A stretch of DNA of 64,000 nucleotides. It comes from Hyphomicrobiales bacterium. Its GTDB lineage: Bacteria > Pseudomonadota > Alphaproteobacteria > Rhizobiales > Rhizobiaceae. Numbering within the stretch: the first letter of the stretch is position 1; every line of letters begins with the position of its first letter. The position numbers were made by a program, and so were the translations under genes. Positions 1-8,310 of the stretch are shown here, in pieces. The stretch covers positions 186,001 through 250,000 of the forward strand of contig UBYX01000003.1 in the NCBI GenBank assembly GCA_900469955.1, read 5' to 3'. The notes under the pieces were generated by a model. The model saw only the letters and a list, made by a program, of their open reading frames with translations. It was not told where the DNA came from and searched no databases.

Positions 1-168
1 TAGCACGTCTGCTACCAGACGCGTGATGATGTCGCTCGTGCCCCCCGGCGGGTAGGCCGATATCACCACGCCCGGTTTGCTCGGCCATTTTCCCGCTGAC
101 CATGCCGTTCCGCTCGGCGCCAGAAGGGCTGTCGTCCCGCCGAGCACAATAAATTCACGTCTCTTCAT
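1..168 (-). CDS. TctC/Bug-family substrate-binding protein, N-terminal part
   Basis: The frame from the ATG at 166-168 gives 56 residues before the window edge: a basic start (MKRREF), a hydrophobic signal segment, then a segment containing AYPPGGTSD. A Y-P-P-G-G-x-x-D loop soon after the signal is typical of Bug/TctC proteins, the periplasmic receptors of tripartite tricarboxylate transporters (family knowledge). GGAGG lies 7 nt upstream of this ATG; an ATG two codons earlier sits too close to it. This is the last visible gene of the minus-strand run that also encodes TctB and TctA, so it probably serves as their receptor. The C-terminus lies outside the window and the ligand cannot be read. 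Confidence 0.85.
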   Translation of the reverse strand, partial: MKRREFIVLGGTTALLAPSGTAWSAGKWPSKPGVVISAYPPGGTSDIITRLVADVL

Positions 169-282
169 TGTCATTCCTCCCACTCGTTGATCGAGCCCAT
201 ACTCCAGATTAGCGCAACACCTTTCCTTCCCGAACACGAGGCTGCACCCGTTTCGCTGTTCGGAACGGCGAACGCCGATCCC

Positions 283-906
283 TCAAGATTGACCGGCCAG
301 CCAACGCTCCTCTCCCGCGTGAAAAGCCGCAAGGGGATCCGGCCGGTCGTCACCAAGGAGGTCTGGATTGACCTTAATGCCTCGCGCATTTTGGATATAG
401 GCGAGGAACTTGTAGGAAGATCGCATCGAGTTGAGCTGTGCCCAATCAATCGGAAGCGCTTGAGACGGATTGACCGACTTCATAACGTCGCGCTCGAAGA
501 AGACGTGGAAGGACGAGAGCTTCCAGGCACCATCCTCTTTGACCACGCGGGAAAAGAACCGGCAAAATACGTGGAAATCAACTTCCACATCCTTCAAATG
601 CGCACGGTTGAAGATCATGGCGGGGCTTTCAACGGTCGCCCGGTCGCCTGCGATTTGTGCAAAGGCTGGAAATACCCAGTGTTTGCTATTGCCCGTGTTG
701 CTCATCCATTTCCGTGTGGCGTCCACATAAGCGTCGGCGCCATGACCGTCGTACCAACTGGTGCGAATATAGGCATCTCGATGGAAACATGCGGCCATCA
801 CGTCGAAACGCCGCTGATCGCGCGCGAACCTCTCTCGGCGGACGAGATCAAAAATTTCTTCCCGATCGAGATGGGCCCGCAGACGGGCATCGAAATCCTG
901 TTTCAT
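283..906 (-). CDS. SnoaL-like / NTF2-fold protein
   Basis: 207 residues. The N-terminal part has the layout of SnoaL-like NTF2-fold proteins: an initial helix with DREEIFDLVRRERFARD, then the DxxAACFHRDA turn, then the strand-rich part with VEVDFHVFCRF and GAWKLSSFHVFFERD. Families with this fold include ring-hydroxylating dioxygenase small subunits, dehydratases and cyclases, so the fold alone does not fix a reaction. A C-terminal extension of about 50 residues follows the domain. AGGA lies 6 nt before the ATG. It sits 61 bp after tctA and before tctC in the same operon; I infer a role in converting the imported compound. Confidence 0.75.
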   Translation of the reverse strand: MKQDFDARLRAHLDREEIFDLVRRERFARDQRRFDVMAACFHRDAYIRTSWYDGHGADAYVDATRKWMSNTGNSKHWVFPAFAQIAGDRATVESPAMIFNRAHLKDVEVDFHVFCRFFSRVVKEDGAWKLSSFHVFFERDVMKSVNPSQALPIDWAQLNSMRSSYKFLAYIQNARGIKVNPDLLGDDRPDPLAAFHAGEERWLAGQS

Positions 907-949
907 GAGGCGTCCTGGGTTATTATGGATGGTTTCAGCAAGAGTAGGT

Positions 950-983
950 GCAGGAAGCCGACAGCCGTTAGTCGGCTTCCTGC
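950..983 (-). other. Intercistronic hairpin across the tctA stop codon
   Basis: A perfect 13-bp inverted repeat (950-962 with 971-983, 8-nt loop) lies at the end of tctA. Read on the minus strand, the upstream arm is the last four tctA codons (Gln-Glu-Ala-Asp) and the stop codon is in the loop. No T-run follows on the minus strand, so it looks more like an mRNA-stabilising or processing hairpin than an intrinsic terminator. Confidence 0.6.
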
Positions 984-2473
984 AGCCCCTCCTCGCGTAC
1001 TTTGCGGAAACGGGGAGATATGATCGACAGAAGCAGCAGCGCGGCGATGACCAGTGTGCCGAGGCTGAGGGGGCTTGTCAGGAAGACGCTAGGGTCGCCA
1101 TGCGAAATCAACAGCGCCCTGCGTAGATATTCCTCCGCCATCGGACCAAGGATCATAGCAAGGATCAGCGGCGCGGGCTCGGCTCCGACCTTCCTGAAGA
1201 AATAGCCCAGCACACCGAACAGAGCCATCATGTAGACGTCGAACACGCTATTGTTGATGCTGTAGACGCCTATGGCGACGAAGACGCAGATCATCGGGAA
1301 AAGATAGTGATAGGGCACCGAGATCAATTTTGCCCAAACGCCGACGAGTGGCAGGTTGAGGAACAGCAGCATGAGATTTCCGAGCCACATAGACACGACG
1401 AGGCCCCAAAACAGAGACGGCTGCTGCGTCAGAATTTCCGGTCCCGGCTGCACACCCTGCACGACCAGAGCCCCGATCATCAAGGCCATGGTCGCGGTAC
1501 CCGGAAGCCCAAGCGTTAACATGGGAATGAAACATGTCTGAGCCGCCGCATTGTTTGCCGCTTCGGGTGCCGCCACGCCCTCGATCGCCCCTTTGCCGAA
1601 TTCGGTGGAATGACGGGAGAATTTCTTTTCCAGCGCGTAGGCCGAGAAGGATGCAAGCAGCACACCTGCTCCCGGCAGCACGCCGAGCAATACACCGATA
1701 CCCGTGCCTCGCATGATCGGGGCGCACATGCGCTTCCAGTCTTCGCGGGTCGGAAACAGACTACTGACCGCGGCCACGCCAGCGGAACGGCTGCGTTCGT
1801 TCTCAAGATTGGCGAAGACATCGCCAAGTCCGAAGATGCCGGTGGCCACGACCACGAAATTTAGACCGTCAAGCAGGTTCGGCGTGTCGAAAGTGAAACG
1901 CGCAGCTCCGGAATTAACATCAGTTCCAATCATGCCAAGGATCGCGCCGAACAGCGCCATCCCAAAGGCGGTGAGCAGCGAGCCACTGGCCAGCACCATT
2001 GAAGTAATCAGCCCTAGCACGATCAGCGAAAAATATTCCGTAGGACCAAATGTCAGCGCTAGACCGGCGAGTAGGGGCGCCGAGGCCGCGATGAAAAGCG
2101 TGCCGACAGTACCCGCAAAAAAGCTGCTGATCGCGGCTGCTGCAAGGGCCCGGCCGGCCTTTCCCTGCTTTGCCATCTCATGGCCGTCGAGCGTGGTGAC
2201 GACCGAGGAAGCTTCGCCGGGAAGGTTCATCAAGATTGCAGTGGTGGACCCGCCATATTGCGAACCATAGAAGATGCCGGCCAACATGATCAGCGCCGTA
2301 TCGACGGGAAGGCCGAAGGTGAAGGGCAGCAGCATGGAAATGGTAGCGACTGGACCGAGGCCCGGAAGTACACCCACCGCCGTCCCGAGCAGTACGCCGA
2401 GGAAGCAATAAAGAAGATTTCCAGACGTTGTCGCGGTCGAGAATCCCAGAAGAAAGTCGTTAAATATTTCCAT
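968..2473 (-). CDS. tctA: Tripartite tricarboxylate transporter, large membrane subunit TctA
   Basis: 501 residues with a dozen or so hydrophobic segments. It shows the TctA hallmarks: a GVLPGLGP motif in the first repeat, a GGSTTAILMNLPGE stretch, a second GVLPGAGV motif and a conserved NNAAAQTCFIPMLTLG segment. TctA is the inner-membrane permease of TTT systems, using an ion gradient to import carboxylates handed over by TctC (family knowledge). It lies 22 bp after tctB. Its last codons form one arm of a 13-bp hairpin (950-983). A second TctA with the same motifs lies at 27177-28673, which allows direct comparison within this window. Confidence 0.95.
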   Translation of the reverse strand: MEIFNDFLLGFSTATTSGNLLYCFLGVLLGTAVGVLPGLGPVATISMLLPFTFGLPVDTALIMLAGIFYGSQYGGSTTAILMNLPGEASSVVTTLDGHEMAKQGKAGRALAAAAISSFFAGTVGTLFIAASAPLLAGLALTFGPTEYFSLIVLGLITSMVLASGSLLTAFGMALFGAILGMIGTDVNSGAARFTFDTPNLLDGLNFVVVATGIFGLGDVFANLENERSRSAGVAAVSSLFPTREDWKRMCAPIMRGTGIGVLLGVLPGAGVLLASFSAYALEKKFSRHSTEFGKGAIEGVAAPEAANNAAAQTCFIPMLTLGLPGTATMALMIGALVVQGVQPGPEILTQQPSLFWGLVVSMWLGNLMLLFLNLPLVGVWAKLISVPYHYLFPMICVFVAIGVYSINNSVFDVYMMALFGVLGYFFRKVGAEPAPLILAMILGPMAEEYLRRALLISHGDPSVFLTSPLSLGTLVIAALLLLSIISPRFRKVREEGLQEAD

Positions 2474-2495
2474 GTCGAGGCTCGCGATACGTTGG

Positions 2496-2945
2496 TTATT
2501 GCAGCCAGATTCCGAGCACGGGCATAGGCAATCCGATCAATTCAACGAAAAGGACGGTGCATAGGCCTGCGAAAAGAAGCGCACCCGCAGATGTCTTCCA
2601 GTCGAGCCGGAACTTGACGCTGGTTGCGGCGCTGAGGACGAGAAGGAGCAAGACGGCCGGCAAGAAGCCGAGCGGCTCAATTGCCACGCAGAAGACGATA
2701 ATGGCAGCGGGTATCATAACCAGCGCCTTCCAGGTGATAGCTGGAAAAGGATCACACGATGCGGAGATGGAGCGAATGAGAATGCCGATTCCAGTCGCGA
2801 CAAGGAGGGTCGATATCACGACGGGGAAAAAGCCCGGTCCCATGCGGCTCGCCGTACCGAATGGATACTTTAGGGCAATCAAGAGTGCGATGCAGCCGGT
2901 GATGGCAAAAAAGAGTCCCAAAACGCTGTCTTGACGGATCTTCAT
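2496..2945 (-). CDS. tctB: Tripartite tricarboxylate transporter, small membrane subunit TctB
   Basis: 149 residues with four hydrophobic segments and the TctB pattern: a first membrane helix with GCIALLIALKYPFGT, then SRMGPGFFP, a loop, and a final pair of helices near residues 90-145. TctB is the poorly conserved small subunit that accompanies TctA (family knowledge). The open frame extends 26 codons further upstream, but GGGAGG lies 7 nt before the ATG at 2945, which decides the start. It precedes tctA by 22 bp and follows the aldehyde dehydrogenase gene by 134 bp. Confidence 0.9.
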   Translation of the reverse strand: MKIRQDSVLGLFFAITGCIALLIALKYPFGTASRMGPGFFPVVISTLLVATGIGILIRSISASCDPFPAITWKALVMIPAAIIVFCVAIEPLGFLPAVLLLLVLSAATSVKFRLDWKTSAGALLFAGLCTVLFVELIGLPMPVLGIWLQ

Positions 2946-3079
2946 CGGCAAGCCTCCCAGCGATTCCAACCAAGGCGATACAAACAAAGGCCGGCGCCTC
3001 GGCGCAAAGATCTGGCCAACCAAAGCGATACGTCATTCATCCGACCCCAGCTCCTCCTCCCGAAACCGGTGCTCACCCT

Positions 3080-4504
3080 TTATGAAGGGTAACCAACAAT
3101 GGCCTTGACTTCGAGATATTCCTCGAAGCCAAAAAGACCAAACTCGCGTCCGTTTCCGGACTGTTTATAGCCGCCAAAAGGCAGACTGCGGTCGAAACCG
3201 GCGCCGTTCAGATAGACCCGGCCAGCGCGGAGCCGGTTGGCGACTTTGCGGGCGCGATCGGCGTCTCGCGATTGCACGAAGCCAGCCAGTCCGAAAGGCG
3301 TATCATTTGCCATCGCGATCGCCTCTTCTTCGGTGTCATAGTTCAGGATGGACAGAACAGGACCGAAGATTTCTTCGCGGGCGATCGTCATGTCAGGCGT
3401 CACATCGCCGAACACTGTCGGGCGCACATAGTAGCCGCGGTTGAGCTCAGCAGGTCGGCCTGGGCCGCCCGCGACTAGTGTCGCGCCTTCGTCAATACCA
3501 GTCTGGATCAGGTTCTGGACCTTGTCGAACTGCTGCTGGCTAACCAGCGGCCCCATGGTGGAGTTCGCATCGAGCGGATCGCCGAGGCGGATTTTCTCGA
3601 CGGCCCTGCGGGCGGCCCTGAATGCCTCCTCACGCCGCGAGCGGTGAACCAACATACGCGTTGGCGACTGACAGTTCTGGCCGGCATTGGTGTAGCAGGC
3701 ATGCACGCCGGCCTCGACAGAAGCCTCTAGGTCAGCATCCGTCAGGATGATGTTGGCGGACTTTCCGCCAAGCTCCTGAGCGACCCGCTTGACGGTTTCC
3801 GCTGCAAGTTTTGCAACTTTTATGCCCGCCGCCGTCGAGCCAGTAAATGACACCATGTCTATTTCTGGATGCCCGGCGATCGCCTCGCCGACCGTCGGAC
3901 CATCTCCGTTCACGAGGTTGAAGACGCCGGCGGGCAACCCTGCGTCATGGATGATTTCCGCAAGCAGCATCGAGCTGAGCGGCGCGATCTCACTCGGTTT
4001 TAAAACGACGGTGCAGCCGGCCGCCAGCGCTGGCGCAACTTTGGATGCAACCTGGTTCAGCGGCCAGTTCCAAGGAGTGATGAAGCCGCAGACGCCGATC
4101 GGTTCGCGCCGCACGATTCCATTACCCATCCGGTGTTCAAAGCGGTACCCCGTTAGCACGCGAACCACTTCCTCGAAATGGAAGAGCGCGACCGTTGCCT
4201 GACGTTCCGTGGAAAAAGTGATGGGTGCTCCCATCTCCAACGTCATCAGTTTCGCCAGTTCAGGAAGATGCGCCCGGAAGCCAGCGATAATCTTTTCGAG
4301 ATAACCAAGCCGCTCCTCGACGCCCGTTTCGCTGTAGAGCGCGAATGCGCCTCTGGCCGCCCTCGCGGCCCTGTCGACATCTTCGCACGAGCCTAGGCTA
4401 ATCCTCGCGAACGTCTCTTCGGTCGCCGGGTTTGTGATGCCAATACTTGCAGGGAAAGCAGGAGCAACCCAGTTGCCGCCTATGTAAAACTTCAGTTTTT
4501 CCAT
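3080..4504 (-). CDS. NAD(P)-dependent aldehyde dehydrogenase
   Basis: 474 residues, the usual length of the ALDH superfamily. Visible motifs: TPWNWPLNQ in the cofactor domain, FTGSTAAG (near residue 220), the general-base Glu in QELGGKSAN (about residue 244), the nucleophile Cys in NAGQNCQS (about residue 278), and EEIFGPVLS in the C-terminal half. It oxidises an aldehyde to an acid with NAD(P)+; the substrate is unknown. The open frame could begin at a GTG eight codons upstream without a ribosome site, so the ATG at 4504 was chosen. Gaps of 134 bp to tctB and 127 bp to the SDR gene leave it in the same transcriptional direction as the rest of the cluster. Confidence 0.92.
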   Translation of the reverse strand: MEKLKFYIGGNWVAPAFPASIGITNPATEETFARISLGSCEDVDRAARAARGAFALYSETGVEERLGYLEKIIAGFRAHLPELAKLMTLEMGAPITFSTERQATVALFHFEEVVRVLTGYRFEHRMGNGIVRREPIGVCGFITPWNWPLNQVASKVAPALAAGCTVVLKPSEIAPLSSMLLAEIIHDAGLPAGVFNLVNGDGPTVGEAIAGHPEIDMVSFTGSTAAGIKVAKLAAETVKRVAQELGGKSANIILTDADLEASVEAGVHACYTNAGQNCQSPTRMLVHRSRREEAFRAARRAVEKIRLGDPLDANSTMGPLVSQQQFDKVQNLIQTGIDEGATLVAGGPGRPAELNRGYYVRPTVFGDVTPDMTIAREEIFGPVLSILNYDTEEEAIAMANDTPFGLAGFVQSRDADRARKVANRLRAGRVYLNGAGFDRSLPFGGYKQSGNGREFGLFGFEEYLEVKAIVGYPS

Positions 4505-4631
4505 CGTTTCTTTCGTCGCTGCTGGCACAAAAAAGTGGGATCACAAAGACACTACGCGACTGGCCCTCAATGGCAATGTGTTCTCAATGCCGTTTCGCCA
4601 GACGGTAAGACGGCAAGGTTGAAAAGCTGCC

Positions 4632-5405
4632 TCATAGATGCCTGCCTTCATCAACAGGTACGACAATCCCGGTGGAACTCGTCAAGTTGACGATGCAGGC
4701 GACAACCGCCCGTGCCACATCGTCAGGCATCGTCACCCGTTCGAGAGGAAGTTTTTCGGCGATCTTTTCCAACTGCTCCCTGGTACGGGTGGGGACGAAA
4801 TCCGTATCGACGCCGGCCGGGGACACCGAAAAGACCCGCACTTTCGGCGCCAGCACCTTCGCGAGCGCGATGGTCAGCGAATCCAGCCCTGCTTTTGCAG
4901 CGACGTAAGCGAGACTGCTACCAATCCCGGTCCGGGCCGCGATCGACGAAATGTTGACGATTGCAGCATTGTCGCCCCGCTCCAGCAGCGGGCGAAAAGC
5001 GCGGATCATCGCAAATGGGCCGCGCAAATTGAGCTGCACGGTTCTGTCAAATATTTCGTCGGTAAGCCCGTCCAGGTCCCCTGCGGGAATCGGAGTGGTC
5101 GCGCCGCCGCAATTGACGAGCGCGTCGATGCCGCCGAAGCGCCCTCTCACTGCCTCGGCGGCCGCCGCAATCGAATTCGGGTCGTCGATTCCAATGCGCA
5201 TGGCAACATGGCCACGTCCTGGAAGGCCACGCACGACATCATTTGCCGCGTCCGGACGACTGTTGTATCCGACGACGATCGTCGATCCCATGCCGGCCAG
5301 GCGTGTGGCGGCGGCCCGGCCGATTCCACTGCTTGCGCCGGTGACAACACTCACTTTCGGTATCGGAAGCACGGGAATGTCGATAGCAGTCACATTCTTC
5401 TCCAA
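4632..5405 (-). CDS. Short-chain dehydrogenase/reductase (SDR)
   Basis: 257 residues. The Rossmann motif TGASSGIG is at residues 22-29, the NNAG-equivalent reads NCGGA near 98-102, the catalytic Ser lies in NISSIA near 151-156, and the YxxxK pair is Y167/K171 (YVAAK). It is a classical NAD(P)-dependent oxidoreductase of alcohols or ketones; the substrate cannot be told from the sequence. Eight bp separate it from the upstream aldolase gene, so the two are very probably co-transcribed. Together with the aldolase and the aldehyde dehydrogenase it suggests a sequence of C-C cleavage followed by redox steps. Confidence 0.9.
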   Translation of the reverse strand: MEKNVTAIDIPVLPIPKVSVVTGASSGIGRAAATRLAGMGSTIVVGYNSRPDAANDVVRGLPGRGHVAMRIGIDDPNSIAAAAEAVRGRFGGIDALVNCGGATTPIPAGDLDGLTDEIFDRTVQLNLRGPFAMIRAFRPLLERGDNAAIVNISSIAARTGIGSSLAYVAAKAGLDSLTIALAKVLAPKVRVFSVSPAGVDTDFVPTRTREQLEKIAEKLPLERVTMPDDVARAVVACIVNLTSSTGIVVPVDEGRHL

Positions 5406-5413
5406 TTCAATAA

Positions 5414-6187
5414 TCAGGCCGCGAATTCCTCGATTGCCTTGGCCGCTGCCGACCGAATGAAACCGTGGTCGCTTGAAATCAGGATCGCACCTGCCCCGAG
5501 CCCTTTGACGAATTCGTAGTCGTCCCGGCCCGTCGGCAACATCACCAGCGGGATGTTGGCTTGACGGGCGGCTGCCGCAACCTTCGTGCTGATGTCCGCG
5601 ACTTTTTTTCCGGCATCCGGATCGGCTCCGAACGAAGCGGTCAGGTCCCCTCGACCAATGAACAGGGCATCGATCCCTTCGACCCGGGCGATCTCTTCTA
5701 CATGATCAACGGCGTTTTGATCCTCAATCATCACGATACAAGCGACCTGTCTGTCCTGCATCGCCATGTGCTGCACGCCGCTGACCCTTGCCCATGTGCT
5801 GGCGCGGGTCAGACCTGCGAAGCCCCGGCTTCCGGAGGCATAACGGCAACTCTTCACCACAGCGTGCGCTTTTTCCACTGAATTTACATGCGGGACCATG
5901 ATCCCCATTGCACCGCAATCCAGCGCGGAAAGAATGCTTGCTGCACTGAACTCAGCCACCCGCACCAGGGGCGCGATATTGGAAGCACGTGCGGCGAGGA
6001 TCATTAGATCCGTCATCGCACGATCTAGCGGCGCATGTTCTTGGTCGATGACCACGAAATCATAGCCCAGGGTCCCAAGTATTTCGATCACCTGCGTCGT
6101 CGGCAGCTTCAGGAAGGTTCCCAGCATCCGGTCTCGCGCATGAAGTCGCTCGCGAAAGGTGGTAAAGCTCGCGCCTTGGTCGGTCAT
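5414..6187 (-). CDS. HpcH/HpaI family aldolase/lyase
   Basis: 257 residues of the class II HpcH/HpaI aldolase family: an N-terminal MLGTFLKLP segment, the base region VVIDQEHAPLD, the VRVAEF strand, GAMGIMVPHV, the metal-ligand Glu in CIVMIEDQNAV, and DALFIGRGDL. Family members split 2-keto-3-deoxy or 4-hydroxy-2-oxo acids into pyruvate (or oxaloacetate/glyoxylate) plus an aldehyde (family knowledge). The aldehyde product would fit the ALDH two genes downstream. It sits 15 bp after the quinone oxidoreductase gene. The exact substrate is not determinable. Confidence 0.9.
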   Translation of the reverse strand: MTDQGASFTTFRERLHARDRMLGTFLKLPTTQVIEILGTLGYDFVVIDQEHAPLDRAMTDLMILAARASNIAPLVRVAEFSAASILSALDCGAMGIMVPHVNSVEKAHAVVKSCRYASGSRGFAGLTRASTWARVSGVQHMAMQDRQVACIVMIEDQNAVDHVEEIARVEGIDALFIGRGDLTASFGADPDAGKKVADISTKVAAAARQANIPLVMLPTGRDDYEFVKGLGAGAILISSDHGFIRSAAAKAIEEFAA

Positions 6188-6202
6188 CCTGATCTCTCCT
6201 CG

Positions 6203-7222
6203 CTAGAGTGGCTGATGTGGTTCGGGCACGGTCATCGCGATCGCCTGATCGACGACCAGCACCACCTTGCCGATCTGGTGGTTCTCATCGAGAATTGCGT
6301 GAGCGTCCTTCACCTGATGAAATGGCACAGCCTGATGGATATGCGTCCTGATGCGGCCGTCCTCGATTAGCGGCCAGACTTGCGCGACAAGCTCGCTGGC
6401 TAGCTGACCCTTGTATTCCGCCGGCCGCGGCCTTAGCGTCGAACCCGTGATCGTCAGTCGTCGGCGAACCAACGACCTTATATTCACTTCCGCCGTCTCG
6501 CCATCATGACTGGCGATGAAGACTAGCCGGCCGTCGGCCTTGAGAAGATCGAGCTGCCTCTGCGTATTCGGCCCTGCCTGCCCGTCCAGAATGACATCGA
6601 TGCCGGCACCCTCAGTCAACGCGCGAATTTCTTCGTCCCAGCTGCCCTTGTAATCCACCGCCGCCTTAGCACCGATGGCCAGGCAAACTCGACGTTTTTC
6701 CTGACTGCTCGCCGTCGCAAAAACCACTGCACGCCGCAATTGCCTTGCGATTTGGATGCCCGCCATTCCCACGCCGCTGGTACCCCCGTGAATCAGGAGA
6801 GCTTCGCCCTCTTCAAGGCGGGCCAGCCACATCAGGTTGTTCCAGGCCGTAAAGAAAACCTCGGGGAGCGACGCGCCTTCGATGAAATTGAGCCCGCGCG
6901 GTATTGGCATGCATTGTGCTGCCGGAGCTATGCAGGATTCCGCATATCCGCCACCGTTGACCAGAGCGCAGACCGGCGTGCCGATCTTGACATCGACCCC
7001 TGGCCCGACCTCATCGATGATGCCTGAGACATCCAATCCGGGAATGTCCGATGAATCTGGCGGGGGCGGATAAAGTCCCCGCCGCTGCTGGATATCCGGC
7101 CGGTTTACACTTGCGGCAACCACCCGGATCAAAACCTCACCGGCGCGAGGTCGTGGCCGCCGCCGTTCAACCATCCGAAGGACGTCGGGTCCGCCGGGCC
7201 GCTCTATCTCAATAACTTTCAC
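6203..7222 (-). CDS. Zinc-free MDR quinone oxidoreductase (PIG3/QOR type)
   Basis: 339 residues of the medium-chain dehydrogenase/reductase superfamily. An N-terminal GroES-like part contains SVNRPDIQQRRG and GLDVSGII; the nucleotide-binding part contains HGGTSGVGMAGIQIA. Neither a catalytic-zinc Cys/His set nor the four-Cys structural zinc site is visible, which points to the NADPH:quinone oxidoreductase branch rather than zinc alcohol dehydrogenases. It probably reduces an enone or quinone with NADPH. Gaps of 19 bp upstream and 15 bp downstream place it inside the catabolic operon. Confidence 0.9.
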   Translation of the reverse strand: MKVIEIERPGGPDVLRMVERRRPRPRAGEVLIRVVAASVNRPDIQQRRGLYPPPPDSSDIPGLDVSGIIDEVGPGVDVKIGTPVCALVNGGGYAESCIAPAAQCMPIPRGLNFIEGASLPEVFFTAWNNLMWLARLEEGEALLIHGGTSGVGMAGIQIARQLRRAVVFATASSQEKRRVCLAIGAKAAVDYKGSWDEEIRALTEGAGIDVILDGQAGPNTQRQLDLLKADGRLVFIASHDGETAEVNIRSLVRRRLTITGSTLRPRPAEYKGQLASELVAQVWPLIEDGRIRTHIHQAVPFHQVKDAHAILDENHQIGKVVLVVDQAIAMTVPEPHQPL

Positions 7223-7241
7223 CGGCTCGGACCCATTTCCG

Positions 7242-8189
7242 TCAGTTTGCCAGGCCGACCAACCGGGCGGGGTTGTCGGCCACCATAGTCCGCACCTGAG
7301 CTTCGCTGAAGCCGAGCGCCAGGCAGAGTTTAATGGCCTGCCGCATCCCCTCCACCGGCGTGGGGTTGTCCACCTGCCCCAAATCGGAGCCGATCGAAGA
7401 ATGCTCGACGCCGGCAGCCCCGATATGCTCCTTCAGTTCCTGTGGAGAGTAGACATTGAAACGGCTGTCGACATACATGCCAGCCGACTGCTCGACCAGT
7501 GCGCCCATCGCCGCCAGATCGCGAATATCGTCATAGGTAAAATGCAGCCCGTACATTGGATGATTGATGAGGAGGCGCTTCACTCCACGCTTTTTTGCTT
7601 CCTCGAACAGCCTCCAGATTTCCCATACGTGCAGATGTCCTGAGGACAGTATCGCGTCGAACTCGGCGATCATGTCTAGGATCTGTTTCACCTCGTCGAC
7701 AATGTTGCCGTATCCATCAACGACGCTCAGTGCGGGCGAGCTTTTCAGCTCGACATTCGAGGCCAGCCGAACCTTGCGGTGAGCGCTCCTGATGTGATTG
7801 GCTGCTTGCGCCGTAGGCATCCAGATCAGCTTTGCGCCCATCTTCAACTGTGCATCCACGACGAAAGGGTTGAAGCCCCCGGTGGAATTGTTGAGCACGA
7901 GGCCGCTAAACATTGCGAGTCCGCGATCGCCAAGCACCCGCTCCATCAGAGGAATGAAAGGCGCCACGGAGTAGTGATGGTCCTTGAACAGCAATCCGCG
8001 CATTCCAGCCGCAGCCGCTTCTTCGGCAGCTTGCAGATGGTCAAGTTGACGGGGCATCGTTGACGGCCCTGAATGTACATGAAGATCCAGCGCGCCGCGC
8101 AACAAGCTCGCGGCCAACGCCTCGTCCACGCTGGCAATCATCCTGCGGGCCTCTTCGCGGTTGCGTTTACTATCCTCTGTCGCGGCCAA
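7242..8189 (-). CDS. DUF6282-type putative metal-dependent hydrolase, TTG start
   Basis: 315 residues from a TTG start. The protein opens its core with DLHVHSGPS, an HxH metal motif of amidohydrolase-like TIM barrels. Later come FKDHHY, SSGHLHVWEI, LLINHPMYG and IGSDLGQ, each a plausible metal or substrate ligand site. This matches the DUF6282 family as I know it; the reaction is uncharacterised. The longest open frame starts inside the divergent IclR gene. A GGGAGGA 6 nt before the TTG at 8187-8189 makes this the best start; the first in-frame ATG (8141) has a weaker site and is the alternative. It is the first gene of the nine-gene operon. Confidence 0.8.
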   Translation of the reverse strand: MAATEDSKRNREEARRMIASVDEALAASLLRGALDLHVHSGPSTMPRQLDHLQAAEEAAAAGMRGLLFKDHHYSVAPFIPLMERVLGDRGLAMFSGLVLNNSTGGFNPFVVDAQLKMGAKLIWMPTAQAANHIRSAHRKVRLASNVELKSSPALSVVDGYGNIVDEVKQILDMIAEFDAILSSGHLHVWEIWRLFEEAKKRGVKRLLINHPMYGLHFTYDDIRDLAAMGALVEQSAGMYVDSRFNVYSPQELKEHIGAAGVEHSSIGSDLGQVDNPTPVEGMRQAIKLCLALGFSEAQVRTMVADNPARLVGLAN

Positions 8190-8269
8190 TGGAAGTCCTC
8201 CCCTTGCATCTGAGGCAGCCTTGTAAAACTTGACTTGACCCAACGACAACTTATCGTCTCGATCGTTTC

Positions 8270-8288
8270 GCGAGCCGGAATGGCTCGC
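8270..8288. promoter_or_regulatory. Inverted repeat between the hydrolase operon and iclR
   Basis: A perfect 7-bp inverted repeat, GCGAGCC-N5-GGCTCGC, lies in the 121-bp divergent intergenic region, ending 22 nt before the IclR start. IclR proteins bind palindromes of this size near divergent promoters, so it may be the operator. It could also be just a stem in the iclR leader RNA. No clear -10/-35 pair was identified around it. Confidence 0.35.
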
Positions 8289-8310
8289 ACGAGCCTGGGG
8301 AGGAGGACCC

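Noticed and set aside
4520..4545. Sigma-54 promoter upstream of the aldehyde dehydrogenase gene (TGGCAC)
   Set aside because: The matching -12 GC element at the required spacing is missing.
4638..5519. 293-codon plus-strand frame opposite the SDR and aldolase genes
   Set aside because: It is the shadow of two genes with intact motifs, with Arg/His-rich composition typical of antisense frames.
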